Below, one piece after another: positions 1 through 5,029 of a stretch of 9,459 nucleotides of DNA. The stretch lies in assembly GCA_022728415.1 (NCBI GenBank), contig JAIJJM010000055.1:1-9459 (forward strand). Reading direction: 5' to 3'. This DNA comes from Collinsella sp. (GTDB lineage Bacteria; Actinomycetota; Coriobacteriia; Coriobacteriales; Coriobacteriaceae). The position numbers were made by a program, and so were the translations under genes. Below the pieces are notes generated by a model. It searched no databases, was not told where the DNA came from, and saw only the letters and a program-made list of their open reading frames with translations. Position 1 is the stretch's first letter. The number at the start of each line of letters is the position of its first letter.

Positions 1-230
1 GTCACACCCCGTTCTTCGATGGTTATCGTCCTCAGTTCTACTTCCGTACCACCGACGTTACCGGTACGGTCAAGCTTCCCGAGGGCACCGAGATGGCTAT
101 GCCTGGTGACCACATCACCATCGAGGGCGACCTCATCCACCCGATCGCCATGGAGGAGGGCCTGCGCTTCGCTATCCGCGAGGGTGGCCACACCGTCGGT
201 TCGGGCATCGTCTCCACGATCATTGAGTAA
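1..230 (+). CDS. tuf: Elongation factor Tu, C-terminal 75 residues (5' end outside window)
   Basis: EF-Tu is the GTPase that brings aminoacyl-tRNA to the ribosome. Only domain III is visible. The reading frame begins at base 3 and ends at TAA 228-230. Recognisable blocks are [20 protein letters not shown], then the motif AMPGDH and the near-invariant stretch [17 protein letters not shown]. The protein ends [10 protein letters not shown], a normal EF-Tu length at this end. The residue after REGG is His (GGHTVG), where many EF-Tu proteins have Arg; this is probably lineage variation. A strong terminator follows 27 bases after the stop, so tuf transcription probably ends before rpmG. The tuf, rpmG, tRNA-Trp, secE, nusG order is a common bacterial arrangement. 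The identification is secure. Confidence 0.97.
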   Translation, partial: HTPFFDGYRPQFYFRTTDVTGTVKLPEGTEMAMPGDHITIEGDLIHPIAMEEGLRFAIREGGHTVGSGIVSTIIE

Positions 231-257
231 ATTAGCTCTCTGATATAGCTGACTTAG

Positions 258-293
258 AGAACCCGGCACTTATATGGGTGCCGGGTTCTTTTC
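258..293 (+). terminator. Rho-independent terminator after tuf
   Basis: A perfect 12-bp stem (258-269 with 278-289) encloses an 8-base loop. The 3' arm ends in a T-rich run (TTCTTTTC). It lies just downstream of the tuf stop codon and reads with tuf. Confidence 0.93.
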
Positions 294-434
294 TGCAATG
301 GATATTGAGCCGTTGCTGGTGTCGAGAGGATCGATATTGGTCCTGGGCGCACCGTCGATTAGCTCTCGATGGCTTCATTGATGTGTTCCAAATATGAATG
401 GATCCACCGAGAACCAATTGATTCGAGGTTTTCG

Positions 435-464
435 TTGACAGCACTTACGTAGAGCTGATAAAGT
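435..464 (+). promoter_or_regulatory. Probable vegetative promoter of rpmG
   Basis: A perfect -35 hexamer TTGACA (435-440) is followed by an AT-rich -10 region. The -10 is either GATAAA at 457-462 (16-bp spacer) or TAAAGT at 459-464 (18-bp spacer); each matches the consensus at four of six positions. Transcription would start near 470, giving a leader of about 40 nt before rpmG. The tuf terminator upstream means a promoter is expected here. The intervening sequence from 294 to 434 shows no gene. Confidence 0.65.
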
Positions 465-509
465 ACAAACTCGTGCCCGTACGGGGCGGAAATGAAAGGT
501 TCAGGATTA

Positions 510-659
510 ATGCGTACTCTAGTTACTCTTGCGTGCACTGAGTGCAAGCGCCGCAACTATACGACCACCAAGAACAAGTCGAACATGCCTGATCGTATGG
601 AGATCAAGAAGTATTGCCCCTGGTGCCGTCACCACACGCTGCACAAAGAGACTCGTTAG
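510..659 (+). CDS. rpmG: 50S ribosomal protein L33, zinc-binding (C+) form
   Basis: A 49-residue protein of the large ribosomal subunit, sitting near the E site. It begins [20 protein letters not shown] and ends HHTLHKETR, both typical of bacterial L33. Four cysteines in two pairs (C9/C12 in CTEC and C36/C39 in CPWC) form the zinc ribbon that marks the C+ paralogue; zinc-independent copies lack them. Length and sequence are normal. The ATG at 510 has purine-rich SD-like sequence upstream (GAAAGG at 494-499 and CAGGA at 502-506). The tRNA-Trp gene starts 13 bases after the stop, so the two are probably co-transcribed from the promoter near 435. Confidence 0.96.
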   Translation: MRTLVTLACTECKRRNYTTTKNKSNMPDRMEIKKYCPWCRHHTLHKETR

Positions 660-672
660 TCTCTAGTCACAT

Positions 673-748
673 ACGCCAGTAGTTCAATTGGTAGAGCATC
701 GGTCTCCAAAACCGAGTGTTGAGGGTTCGAGTCCTTCCTGGCGTGCCA
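673..748 (+). tRNA. tRNA-Trp, anticodon CCA, CCA tail encoded
   Basis: The cloverleaf can be folded by eye. The acceptor stem is ACGCCAG (673-679) with CTGGCGT (738-744). The D arm starts GTTC and ends GAGC. The anticodon stem TCGGT/ACCGA carries loop CTCCAAA, with anticodon CCA at 706-708. The T arm GAGGG/CCTTC has loop TTCGAGT. The discriminator base is G745, as in bacterial tRNA-Trp, and the 3' CCA (746-748) is encoded. It lies between rpmG and secE, a conserved bacterial arrangement. Confidence 0.97.
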
Positions 749-757
749 GTCATTATT

Positions 758-788
758 CCGTAAGCTCCCATTTGGGGGCTTACGGTTT
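758..788 (+). terminator. Hairpin between tRNA-Trp and secE, probable weak terminator or processing site
   Basis: A 12-bp stem (758-769 with 774-785) has one G-T wobble and a 4-base loop. It is followed by only TTTA, so termination may be partial. It starts nine bases after the tRNA 3' end. It could define the 3' end of the rpmG/tRNA transcript, tune read-through into secE, or serve in tRNA end processing. Confidence 0.6.
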
Positions 789-801
789 ACTCATGTATAA
801 G
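772..801 (+). promoter_or_regulatory. Possible weak promoter for secE-nusG
   Basis: TATAAG at 796-801 matches the -10 consensus at five of six positions and has a TG just before it. The best -35 at 18 bp is TTGGGG (772-777), which is poor and overlaps the hairpin arm. If real, it would restart transcription after the hairpin and give a leader of about 20 nt. Confidence 0.3.
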
Positions 802-824
802 CGCATTGCGCGGAGGTAACCCAA

Positions 825-1163
825 ATGGCCAACAAAAAGAACAAGAAGAAGGCTCAGCAGCCGGCACGTGCCAACAATGCTGCCGCCAACTCCAAGGTTG
901 AGGCCAAGAAGGCCGTTGCCAAGAAGAACGAGAAGGCTGCGAAGTCTAAGAAGAACGTGAAGCCTGGTTTCTTCGCCCGCACCAAGAAGTATTTCGCTTC
1001 GGTCAAGTCCGAGATGAAGCGTGTCACGTGGCCCGATAAGAAGGAGCTCGTGAACTACTCGGTCGTCGTTTGCGCTTCTCTGGTCGTCGTCGGCGTCGTC
1101 ATCGCTCTGCTCGATGCTGGCTTTGGCGAGGCTCTTGCTCTGTTCTCTGGATTGAGGGGCTAA
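825..1163 (+). CDS. secE: Preprotein translocase subunit SecE
   Basis: SecE is an essential small membrane subunit that clamps SecY in the SecYEG protein-export channel. The protein has 112 residues. A Lys/Ala-rich, highly basic, probably disordered extension occupies residues 1-48; such extensions are common in actinobacterial SecE. The family motif follows around residues 61-76 (KSEMKRVTWPDKKELV), an amphipathic surface helix. A single membrane segment comes next (about 77-98, rich in Val, Leu and Ala). This is the one-TM form rather than the three-TM form of enterobacteria. The start ATG at 825 has a near-perfect SD (GGAGGT) seven bases upstream. nusG follows after three bases, so the two are translationally linked. 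Confidence 0.96.
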   Translation: MANKKNKKKAQQPARANNAAANSKVEAKKAVAKKNEKAAKSKKNVKPGFFARTKKYFASVKSEMKRVTWPDKKELVNYSVVVCASLVVVGVVIALLDAGFGEALALFSGLRG

Positions 1164-1166
1164 ACC

Positions 1167-1703
1167 ATGTCTAAGCGTTGGTACGTCGTTCACACTTACT
1201 CTGGATACGAGAACCGCGTTAAGTCCGATCTCGAGCATCGCATCGAGACTATGGGCATGCAGGACCGTATCTTTGATATCGAGATTCCTATGGAGCGCGT
1301 CACCGAGATTAAAGAGGGTGGCAAGCGCGAGACCAAGGATTCCAAGATCTTCCCGGGTTATGTCCTGGTCCGCATGGAGATGGATGACGATGCTTGGACG
1401 TGCGTTCGTAACACGCCTGGCGTCACCGGTTTCCTGGGCGGCAACGGCAAGCCCGCTCCGCTTTCCCGCGACGAGTACAACAAGATGACTCGTCGTCCCG
1501 GTAAGGGCGATTCGCCCAAGCGCACCTCGGTTGATATTCAGGTCGGCACATCCGTCCGTGTCACCGATGGCCCGCTTACCGACTTTGATGGCAAGGTCTC
1601 CGAGGTTAACACCGAGGCTGGTAAGCTCAAGGTCACGCTGATGATCTTTGGCCGCGAGACGCCGGTCGAGCTTGACTTTAACCAGGTCGCTGTCATCGCT
1701 TAA
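1167..1703 (+). CDS. nusG: Transcription termination/antitermination protein NusG
   Basis: NusG binds the RNA polymerase clamp through its N-terminal NGN domain. Its C-terminal KOW domain contacts partners such as Rho or the ribosome (NusE), coupling transcription to translation. The 178-residue protein has the standard length. The NGN domain begins RWYVVHTYSGYENRVK and contains the block KIFPGYVLVRMEMDDDAW (about 60-77) and NTPGVTGFLGG (82-92). A linker rich in Lys, Arg and Pro (about 107-120) leads to the KOW motif, GTSVRVTDGPLTDFDGKV (127-144). The start lies three bases after secE, with GAGGGG in the secE 3' end as its SD. No unusual insertion is seen in the NGN domain. Confidence 0.97.
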   Translation: MSKRWYVVHTYSGYENRVKSDLEHRIETMGMQDRIFDIEIPMERVTEIKEGGKRETKDSKIFPGYVLVRMEMDDDAWTCVRNTPGVTGFLGGNGKPAPLSRDEYNKMTRRPGKGDSPKRTSVDIQVGTSVRVTDGPLTDFDGKVSEVNTEAGKLKVTLMIFGRETPVELDFNQVAVIA

Positions 1704-1823
1704 GTTTTCGTCCGTTCGCGCGAGCGTGCTTCTTCTGTGACTGCTCATCTCAGGAGTGCTTCTAACACGTGCGTGCTTACGATATAGCAAGTACTTCACA
1801 CTCGTGATTTGAAAGGAATGACC

Positions 1824-2252
1824 ATGGCTGAGAAGAAGGTTGCCAACGTCATTAAGCTCCAGATTCCTGCTGGTGCCGCTAACCCCGCTCCTCCCGTCGG
1901 CCCCGCCCTGGGCGCTGCCGGCGTGAACATTATGCAGTTCTGCCAGGCTTTTAATGCCGAGACGCAGGACAAGAAGGGCGATATCATCCCCGTTGAGATC
2001 TCTGTCTACGAGGATAAGTCCTTCTCCTTCATCACCAAGACCCCGCCGGCGGCTCACCTCATCAAGAAGGAGCTGAACCTCAAGTCTGGTTCCGCTAAGC
2101 CCCAGGCCGACAAGGTTGGTCAGCTCTCCCAGGAGCAGCTCACCAAGATCGCCGAGATCAAGATGCCGGACCTCAATGCCAACGACATTGACGCCGCCAA
2201 GAAGATCATCGCCGGTACCGCCCGTTCCATGGGCGTCACCATCGCTGAGTAG
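1824..2252 (+). CDS. rplK: 50S ribosomal protein L11
   Basis: L11 forms, with 23S rRNA, the GTPase-associated centre of the large subunit. It is the target region of thiostrepton and takes part in the RelA-dependent stringent response. With the ATG at 1824 the protein is 142 residues, the family length. The N-terminal domain contains [20 protein letters not shown] (11-30), including the flexible Pro-rich loop. The C-terminal rRNA-binding domain ends [12 protein letters not shown]. Frame-compatible starts upstream (TTG 1809, ATG 1818) are rejected because AAAGGA at 1812-1817 is the SD and sits six bases before 1824. A 120-bp gap separates it from nusG. No terminator is seen in the gap, so co-transcription is likely. 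Confidence 0.97.
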   Translation: MAEKKVANVIKLQIPAGAANPAPPVGPALGAAGVNIMQFCQAFNAETQDKKGDIIPVEISVYEDKSFSFITKTPPAAHLIKKELNLKSGSAKPQADKVGQLSQEQLTKIAEIKMPDLNANDIDAAKKIIAGTARSMGVTIAE

Positions 2253-2269
2253 CGTTTTTCTAGGTAATG

Positions 2270-2318
2270 ACGGGCGCTCCGACCGGGGCGACCGTTAGAT
2301 GTGTGCAATAAGGCACAC
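2270..2318 (+). other. Two hairpins in the rplK-rplA spacer
   Basis: The first hairpin pairs ACGG (2270-2273) with CCGT (2292-2295) and CGCTCC (2275-2280) with GGGGCG (2285-2290) around a GACC loop. The second is a perfect 6-bp stem GTGTGC/GCACAC (2301-2306 with 2313-2318). Neither is followed by a T run, so they are not terminators. They may shape the leader next to the L1 operator or be processing sites. Confidence 0.4.
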
Positions 2319-2325
2319 GATACGA

Positions 2326-2360
2326 TGTGGGAGGGCTCATGCCCGTTTAACCACAGGAGG
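2326..2360 (+). promoter_or_regulatory. Probable ribosomal protein L1 operator overlapping the rplA SD
   Basis: The spacer RNA folds into two short helices separated by an asymmetric internal loop. TGTGG (2326-2330) pairs with CCACA (2351-2355), and GGGC (2333-2336) pairs with GCCC (2341-2344) around a 4-base loop. GA (2331-2332) on one side faces GTTTAA (2345-2350) on the other. L1 is known to bind this kind of structure on 23S rRNA and mimics it on its own mRNA. The rplA SD, AGGAGG (2355-2360), begins at the last base of the outer helix, so bound L1 could block initiation. The assignment is by structural resemblance. Confidence 0.75.
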
Positions 2361-2368
2361 TAATGCAC

Positions 2369-3076
2369 ATGGCTAAGCATGGTAAGAGCTATAACGCCGC
2401 TGCCGAGAAGATCGACCGCGCCACGCTCTACACCCCCCTTCAGGCTGCCAAGCTCATCAAGGAGCTCGACACCGCCAAGTTTGACGAGACCATCGAGGCT
2501 CACTTCCGTCTGAGCATCGATACTCGTAAGGCTGACCAGAACATCCGTGGTTCCATCTCCCTGCCCCACGGCACCGGCAAGACCGTTCGTGTTGCCGTCT
2601 TCGCCGAGGGCGAGAAGGCCCGCGAGGCCGAGGCTGCCGGCGCCGACATCATCGGTTCCGACGAGCTCGTCGCCCAGATCCAGAAGGGCGAGATTAACTT
2701 CGACGCCGCTATCGCTACGCCGAACATGATGGCCAAGGTTGGCCGCATCGGTAAGATCCTTGGTCCCCGTGGCCTCATGCCGAACCCCAAGCTCGGCACT
2801 GTGACCATGGACGTCGCCAAGATGGTCTCTGAGCTTAAGGCTGGCCGCGTTGAGTACCGCGCCGACCGTTACGGCATCTGCCACGTGCCCCTGGGCAAGA
2901 AGTCCTTCTCTGAGCAGCAGCTCGTCGAGAACTACGCTGCCCTGTACACCGAGATCCTGCGCGTCAAGCCCTCTTCTGCTAAGGGCAAGTACGTCAAGTC
3001 CATCTCCGTGTCTTCCACCATGGGCCCTGGCGTCAAGGTCGATCCCGCTGTCCAGCGCGACTTCCTGGCTGAGTAA
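2369..3076 (+). CDS. rplA: 50S ribosomal protein L1
   Basis: L1 forms the mobile L1 stalk that helps move deacylated tRNA out of the E site. It also acts as a translational repressor of its own mRNA. The protein has 235 residues, the usual length, starting [16 protein letters not shown]. The family signature is present as [20 protein letters not shown], in the second domain, and the C-terminus is [13 protein letters not shown]. An in-frame ATG at 2363 lies only two bases from AGGAGG (2355-2360), too close to be used. The ATG at 2369 is eight bases away and gives the standard N-terminus. It is the last gene of the cluster: a strong terminator follows, and rplJ/rplL are not adjacent. Confidence 0.97.
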   Translation: MAKHGKSYNAAAEKIDRATLYTPLQAAKLIKELDTAKFDETIEAHFRLSIDTRKADQNIRGSISLPHGTGKTVRVAVFAEGEKAREAEAAGADIIGSDELVAQIQKGEINFDAAIATPNMMAKVGRIGKILGPRGLMPNPKLGTVTMDVAKMVSELKAGRVEYRADRYGICHVPLGKKSFSEQQLVENYAALYTEILRVKPSSAKGKYVKSISVSSTMGPGVKVDPAVQRDFLAE

Positions 3077-3111
3077 CTTATAGTTACCGCCTGAGTAAAG
3101 CAAGCATTGCT

Positions 3112-3152
3112 CAAGAAACCCGGTTCTGCCTCGTGCAGGACCGGGTTTCTTG
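3112..3152 (+). terminator. Strong rho-independent terminator after rplA
   Basis: An 18-bp stem (3112-3129 with 3135-3152) has a single G-T wobble and a 5-base loop. Its 3' arm is CCGGGTTTCTTG, so the T-rich tract lies inside the stem, opposite an A-rich 5' arm. It closes the secE-to-rplA transcript 35 bases after the stop. Confidence 0.9.
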
Positions 3153-3162
3153 CTATCGCGCC

Positions 3163-3203
3163 AAAACCACCACAAAGGGGACAGGCACCCTTGTGGTGGT
3201 TTT
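3163..3203 (+). repeat. Dispersed palindromic hairpin repeat, copy 1 (inverted orientation)
   Basis: A 13-bp perfect stem, AAAACCACCACAA (3163-3175) with its complement at 3191-3203, extends inward by three G-C pairs past one bulged A. The centre carries GGGGACAGGCACC. Copies 2 and 3 in this window have nearly the same stem, but their centre is close to the reverse complement (GGTGCC..TCCCC), so this copy lies in the opposite orientation. It sits directly after the rplA terminator and before the leu leader. Confidence 0.85.
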
Positions 3204-3259
3204 ACTTGTGTTGTACTTTAGCGCGATGTAGTACTACCCGAGGCCGAAGGGGGCCCAAC

Positions 3260-3319
3260 ATGTTTAAGAACACGCAACAGCTCCTAGGCCTAGCGCTACT
3301 AGATTGGATAGCGCGCTAG
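3260..3319 (+). CDS. Leucine-rich leader peptide of the former leu operon
   Basis: This 19-codon frame reads MFKNTQQLLGLALLDWIAR and ends at TAG 3317-3319. Five of the seven residues at 8-14 are Leu, with one CTC and four CTA codons. A purine-rich SD (AAGGGGG, 3247-3253) lies six bases before the ATG. Leader peptides with clustered codons for the regulatory amino acid precede leu genes in many bacteria: when charged tRNA-Leu is short, ribosomes stall and refold the downstream RNA. The frame overlaps an 8-bp hairpin (3289-3296 with 3313-3320). It lies 154 bases before the leuA remnant. The call rests on codon clustering, SD, stop and position; translation is not shown. Confidence 0.75.
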   Translation: MFKNTQQLLGLALLDWIAR

Positions 3320-3472
3320 GGTTGTAATCTCGCTATAACGATTTGTTGTACCCGGGTGCGCTATCGTCTGCCGCTTTCAGGCGTGATGAGCGACACGGGT
3401 ATTTTTCTATCTCTAGGCCTTCTCTCTCTCCTGAAAGCCATCTGTCATAAAACGGTCAATCAGGAGGAACAT
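3281..3472 (+). promoter_or_regulatory. Leucine translational attenuator (alternative RNA structures, possible pseudoknot)
   Basis: Four pairings can be read directly. (1) A leader hairpin: 3289-3296 with 3313-3320 (8 bp). (2) A 9-bp stem: GCTTTCAGG (3373-3381) with CCTGAAAGC (3430-3438), enclosing a 48-base loop. (3) AGGCCTAG in the Leu codons (3286-3293) with CTAGGCCT in that loop (3413-3420), an 8-bp pairing that would form a pseudoknot and excludes helix 1. (4) CTCCTG (3428-3433) with CAGGAG (3461-3466), which hides the leuA SD and excludes helix 2. No T-run terminator is present, so control would act on translation initiation. Predicted leucine leader elements with pseudoknots have been described upstream of leuA in actinobacteria; this fold is my inference from complementarity. 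Confidence 0.6.
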
Positions 3473-4038
3473 ATAAGCCGCAAAATCACAATCTTTGACG
3501 CCACCCTGTGCGACGGTGAGCAGTCGCCGGGCGCCAGCATGAATACCGAGGAAAAGCTCTTCATCGCCCGCCAGCTGGTGCGCATGAACGTGGACGTTAT
3601 CGAGGCGGGCTTTCCCATCTCGAGTCCTGGTGACTTTCGCTCCGTACAGGAGATTGGCAAGATTGCGGGCGACCGATGCACGGTATGCGGCCTGACGCGC
3701 GCTGTCGACAGGGATATCGAAGTGGCTGCAGAGGCGCTCAAAACGGCCCAGAGGCCCCGTATCCATACAGGGCTGGGTGTGAGCACCAGTCACCTGCGCG
3801 ACAAGCTCCATATGACTGAGGAAAGGGCAATTGAGTGAGCGATCCATGCCGTCAACATGCTCGCAAGTTCGTTGACGATGTTGAGTTTTATGCCGAGGAT
3901 GCCGGCCGCTCCGATCAGGAGTTTCTGGTGCGCATTATCGAGGCGGCCGTAAAGGCCGGTGCCACGGTCGTGAACATCCCCGATACGATGGGCTACAACA
4001 TGCCGTGGGACTTTGGCGCCCGCATCCGTGACCTGCGC
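3473..4038 (+). pseudogene. leuA: 2-isopropylmalate synthase remnant, N-terminal third, multiply disrupted
   Basis: LeuA condenses acetyl-CoA with 2-ketoisovalerate in the first committed step of leucine synthesis. The remnant starts [20 protein letters not shown] and continues through [19 protein letters not shown] and [11 protein letters not shown]. Five lesions are visible. The start appears mutated from ATG to ATA (3473-3475), five bases after a perfect AGGAGG. The catalytic Arg of the LRDGEQ motif is Cys (TGC, 3509-3511). An Arg codon has become TGA (3836-3838). One base is missing near 3854-3856 (expected K-H-A-R-K). Everything beyond codon ~188 of about 510 is lost: the frame ends at IRDLR (4038) and leuB sequence follows. 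The three substitutions fit C-to-T or G-to-A changes. No function is expected. Confidence 0.93.
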
Positions 4039-4678
4039 GGGCGCTGCGGGTGCGGCCGGTCAGCGTGCGGTCGACGTGATGGAGTATCGCGAGTACGAGA
4101 TTGAGCGCATTGCGCGCCAGGCATTTGAGGCGGCGCGCAAACGTCGCGGCAAGGTGACGAGCGTTGATAAGCGCAACGTGCTGGAGACGAGCCGCATGTG
4201 GCGCGAGATCGTGCATCGCGTGCAAGACGAGGAGTACTCCGACGTGGAGCTTGAGGACCTGCTCGTCGACAACGCCGCCATGCAGCTCATCAGTCGACCG
4301 GCAGACTTTGACGTCGTGGTGACGGAGAACATGTTCGGCGACATCCTGTCCGATGAGGCGGCTCAGATTACCGGATCGCTCGGTATGCTTGCCTCTGCCT
4401 CGCTGGATGATGGCGTATCGCTGTTTGGGCCGAGCGCTGGCAGCGCTCCTGACATCGCGGGGCTCGGCGTGGCCAATCCGCTGGCTCAAATCTTGTCGGT
4501 GGCGATGCTGCTGACCTACGCGCTCGACATGGGCGAGCAAGCCGCGTGGATCGAGAGCGCCGTGGCGCGCGTGCTCGACGAGGGCTGGCGCACCCGTGAC
4601 ATCGCCGATGTCAACACCCCGGCAGATAAGATCCTCGGCACCACGACGATGGGCGACAAGGTCGTCGCCGCGCTGTAG
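4039..4678 (+). pseudogene. leuB: 3-isopropylmalate dehydrogenase remnant, C-terminal portion
   Basis: LeuB oxidises and decarboxylates 3-isopropylmalate, the last step before transamination to leucine. The surviving part is an open frame from about 4050-4067 to TAG 4676-4678, roughly 205 of about 355 residues. Family blocks follow in order: [63 protein letters not shown] (metal-binding Asp residues kept), and [14 protein letters not shown]. The N-terminal part of the protein is missing and there is no start or SD. leuA sequence runs directly into it within 4039-4066, a stretch rich in short GCGGG/GCGG repeats that could have mediated a deletion. The fragment itself has no stop or frameshift, so the deletion may be fairly recent. 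Confidence 0.92.
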
Positions 4679-4703
4679 GCGATGCCGATTCAAGCTGTCA
4701 AAT

Positions 4704-4760
4704 ATCTCAATCTGTAACATCTAAGGGGCAAAATCGTTCCTACCTGTTACAGATTGAGAT
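4704..4760. repeat. 57-nt palindromic element, unit A of a tandem pair
   Basis: A perfect 16-bp inverted repeat, ATCTCAATCTGTAACA (4704-4719) with its complement at 4745-4760, surrounds a centre whose last 23 bases before the final C (4721-4743) begin CTAA and end CCTAC. Unit B, 80 bases downstream, has the same geometry. There is no T run on either side, so a simple terminator is unlikely. It lies 25 bases after the leuB remnant. Confidence 0.9.
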
Positions 4761-4783
4761 TTTCGGCTGAGCATCCGTGGTCT

Positions 4784-4840
4784 GTCTCGATCTGTAACAG
4801 CTAACCGATTATTTGGGCCCTACCTGTTACAGATTGAGAC
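4784..4840. repeat. 57-nt palindromic element, unit B of a tandem pair
   Basis: The arms GTCTCGATCTGTAACAG (4784-4800) and 4824-4840 pair over 17 positions with one G-T wobble. The 23-base loop (4801-4823) begins CTAA and ends CCTAC as in unit A, but its middle differs. The outermost pair is G-C here and A-T in unit A, a compensatory change that favours a selected or structure-dependent hairpin. Confidence 0.9.
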
Positions 4841-4849
4841 AAACCGTTG

Positions 4850-4911
4850 GGACAGGTCGGACGAGTCAGCAAAACCACCACAAAGGTGCCGGTCCCCTTC
4901 GTGGTGGTTTT
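4850..4911. repeat. Dispersed palindromic hairpin repeat, copy 2, with shared left flank
   Basis: A 31-base segment (4850-4880) is identical to 6866-6896. It includes 21 bases of flank before the hairpin. The stem pairs 4871-4886 with 4896-4911, with a single A-C mismatch, and the centre is GGTGCCGGTCCCC. It lies downstream of the DUF4179 gene on the - strand. The hairpin is followed by T runs on both strands (TTTTTAG on +, TTTTGC on -), so it may also work as a weak bidirectional terminator. Confidence 0.88.
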
Positions 4912-5029
4912 TAGCGCAACGAGGTGTTCCCAGCCGACCATACGGGCGGCCTTGCGCTCACGCTGCTCGATGACAGCGCATCTTTAGACGCGAAGTGCGG
5001 AACCGGGTGCATATACGAGCCGCGTAGCG
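4912..5029 (+). other. Unassigned spacer with a short coding-like stretch
   Basis: This 118-base stretch has no recognisable gene. One + frame is open from 4915 to TGA 5047-5049 and has G/C-biased third positions (it includes ADHTGGLALTLLDDSASLDA). It has no SD, and its 3' end overlaps the antisense end of the DUF4179 gene. It may be a remnant of a deleted gene or chance. I do not recognise the peptide. Confidence 0.25.

Noticed and set aside
231..434. Small frames between tuf and rpmG (for example 232-444 and 359-556 on the - strand)
   Set aside because: They overlap the tuf terminator, the promoter or rpmG, and have no SD or family resemblance.
780..2057. A 425-codon open frame on the - strand opposite secE, nusG and rplK
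   Set aside because: Shadow of strongly biased, G/C-ending codons in the real genes; no SD, and the composition is not like a natural protein.
2120..3175. A 351-codon open frame on the - strand opposite rplA
   Set aside because: Antisense shadow of rplA; it starts inside the terminator hairpin and has no recognisable domain.
3204..3470. T-box riboswitch ahead of leuA
   Set aside because: No AGGGTGGNACCGCG-type antiterminator sequence and no terminator are present; the leader peptide explains the region better.
3386..3472. A second Leu-rich reading ([16 protein letters not shown]) in frame with leuA, as a second leader peptide or an N-terminal extension
   Set aside because: It has a weak SD and no stop before leuA. 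The Leu codons come from a CT-rich tract better explained as the arm and loop of the attenuator. LeuA normally starts at SRKITIFD after the AGGAGG.
3935..4720. A 261-codon open frame on the - strand across the leu remnants
   Set aside because: It opposes clearly recognisable LeuA and LeuB sequence and begins inside palindrome unit A; a shadow frame.
4704..4911. Short CRISPR array
   Set aside because: Units are long palindromes with arms around loops, only two copies, no direct-repeat/spacer pattern and no cas genes.
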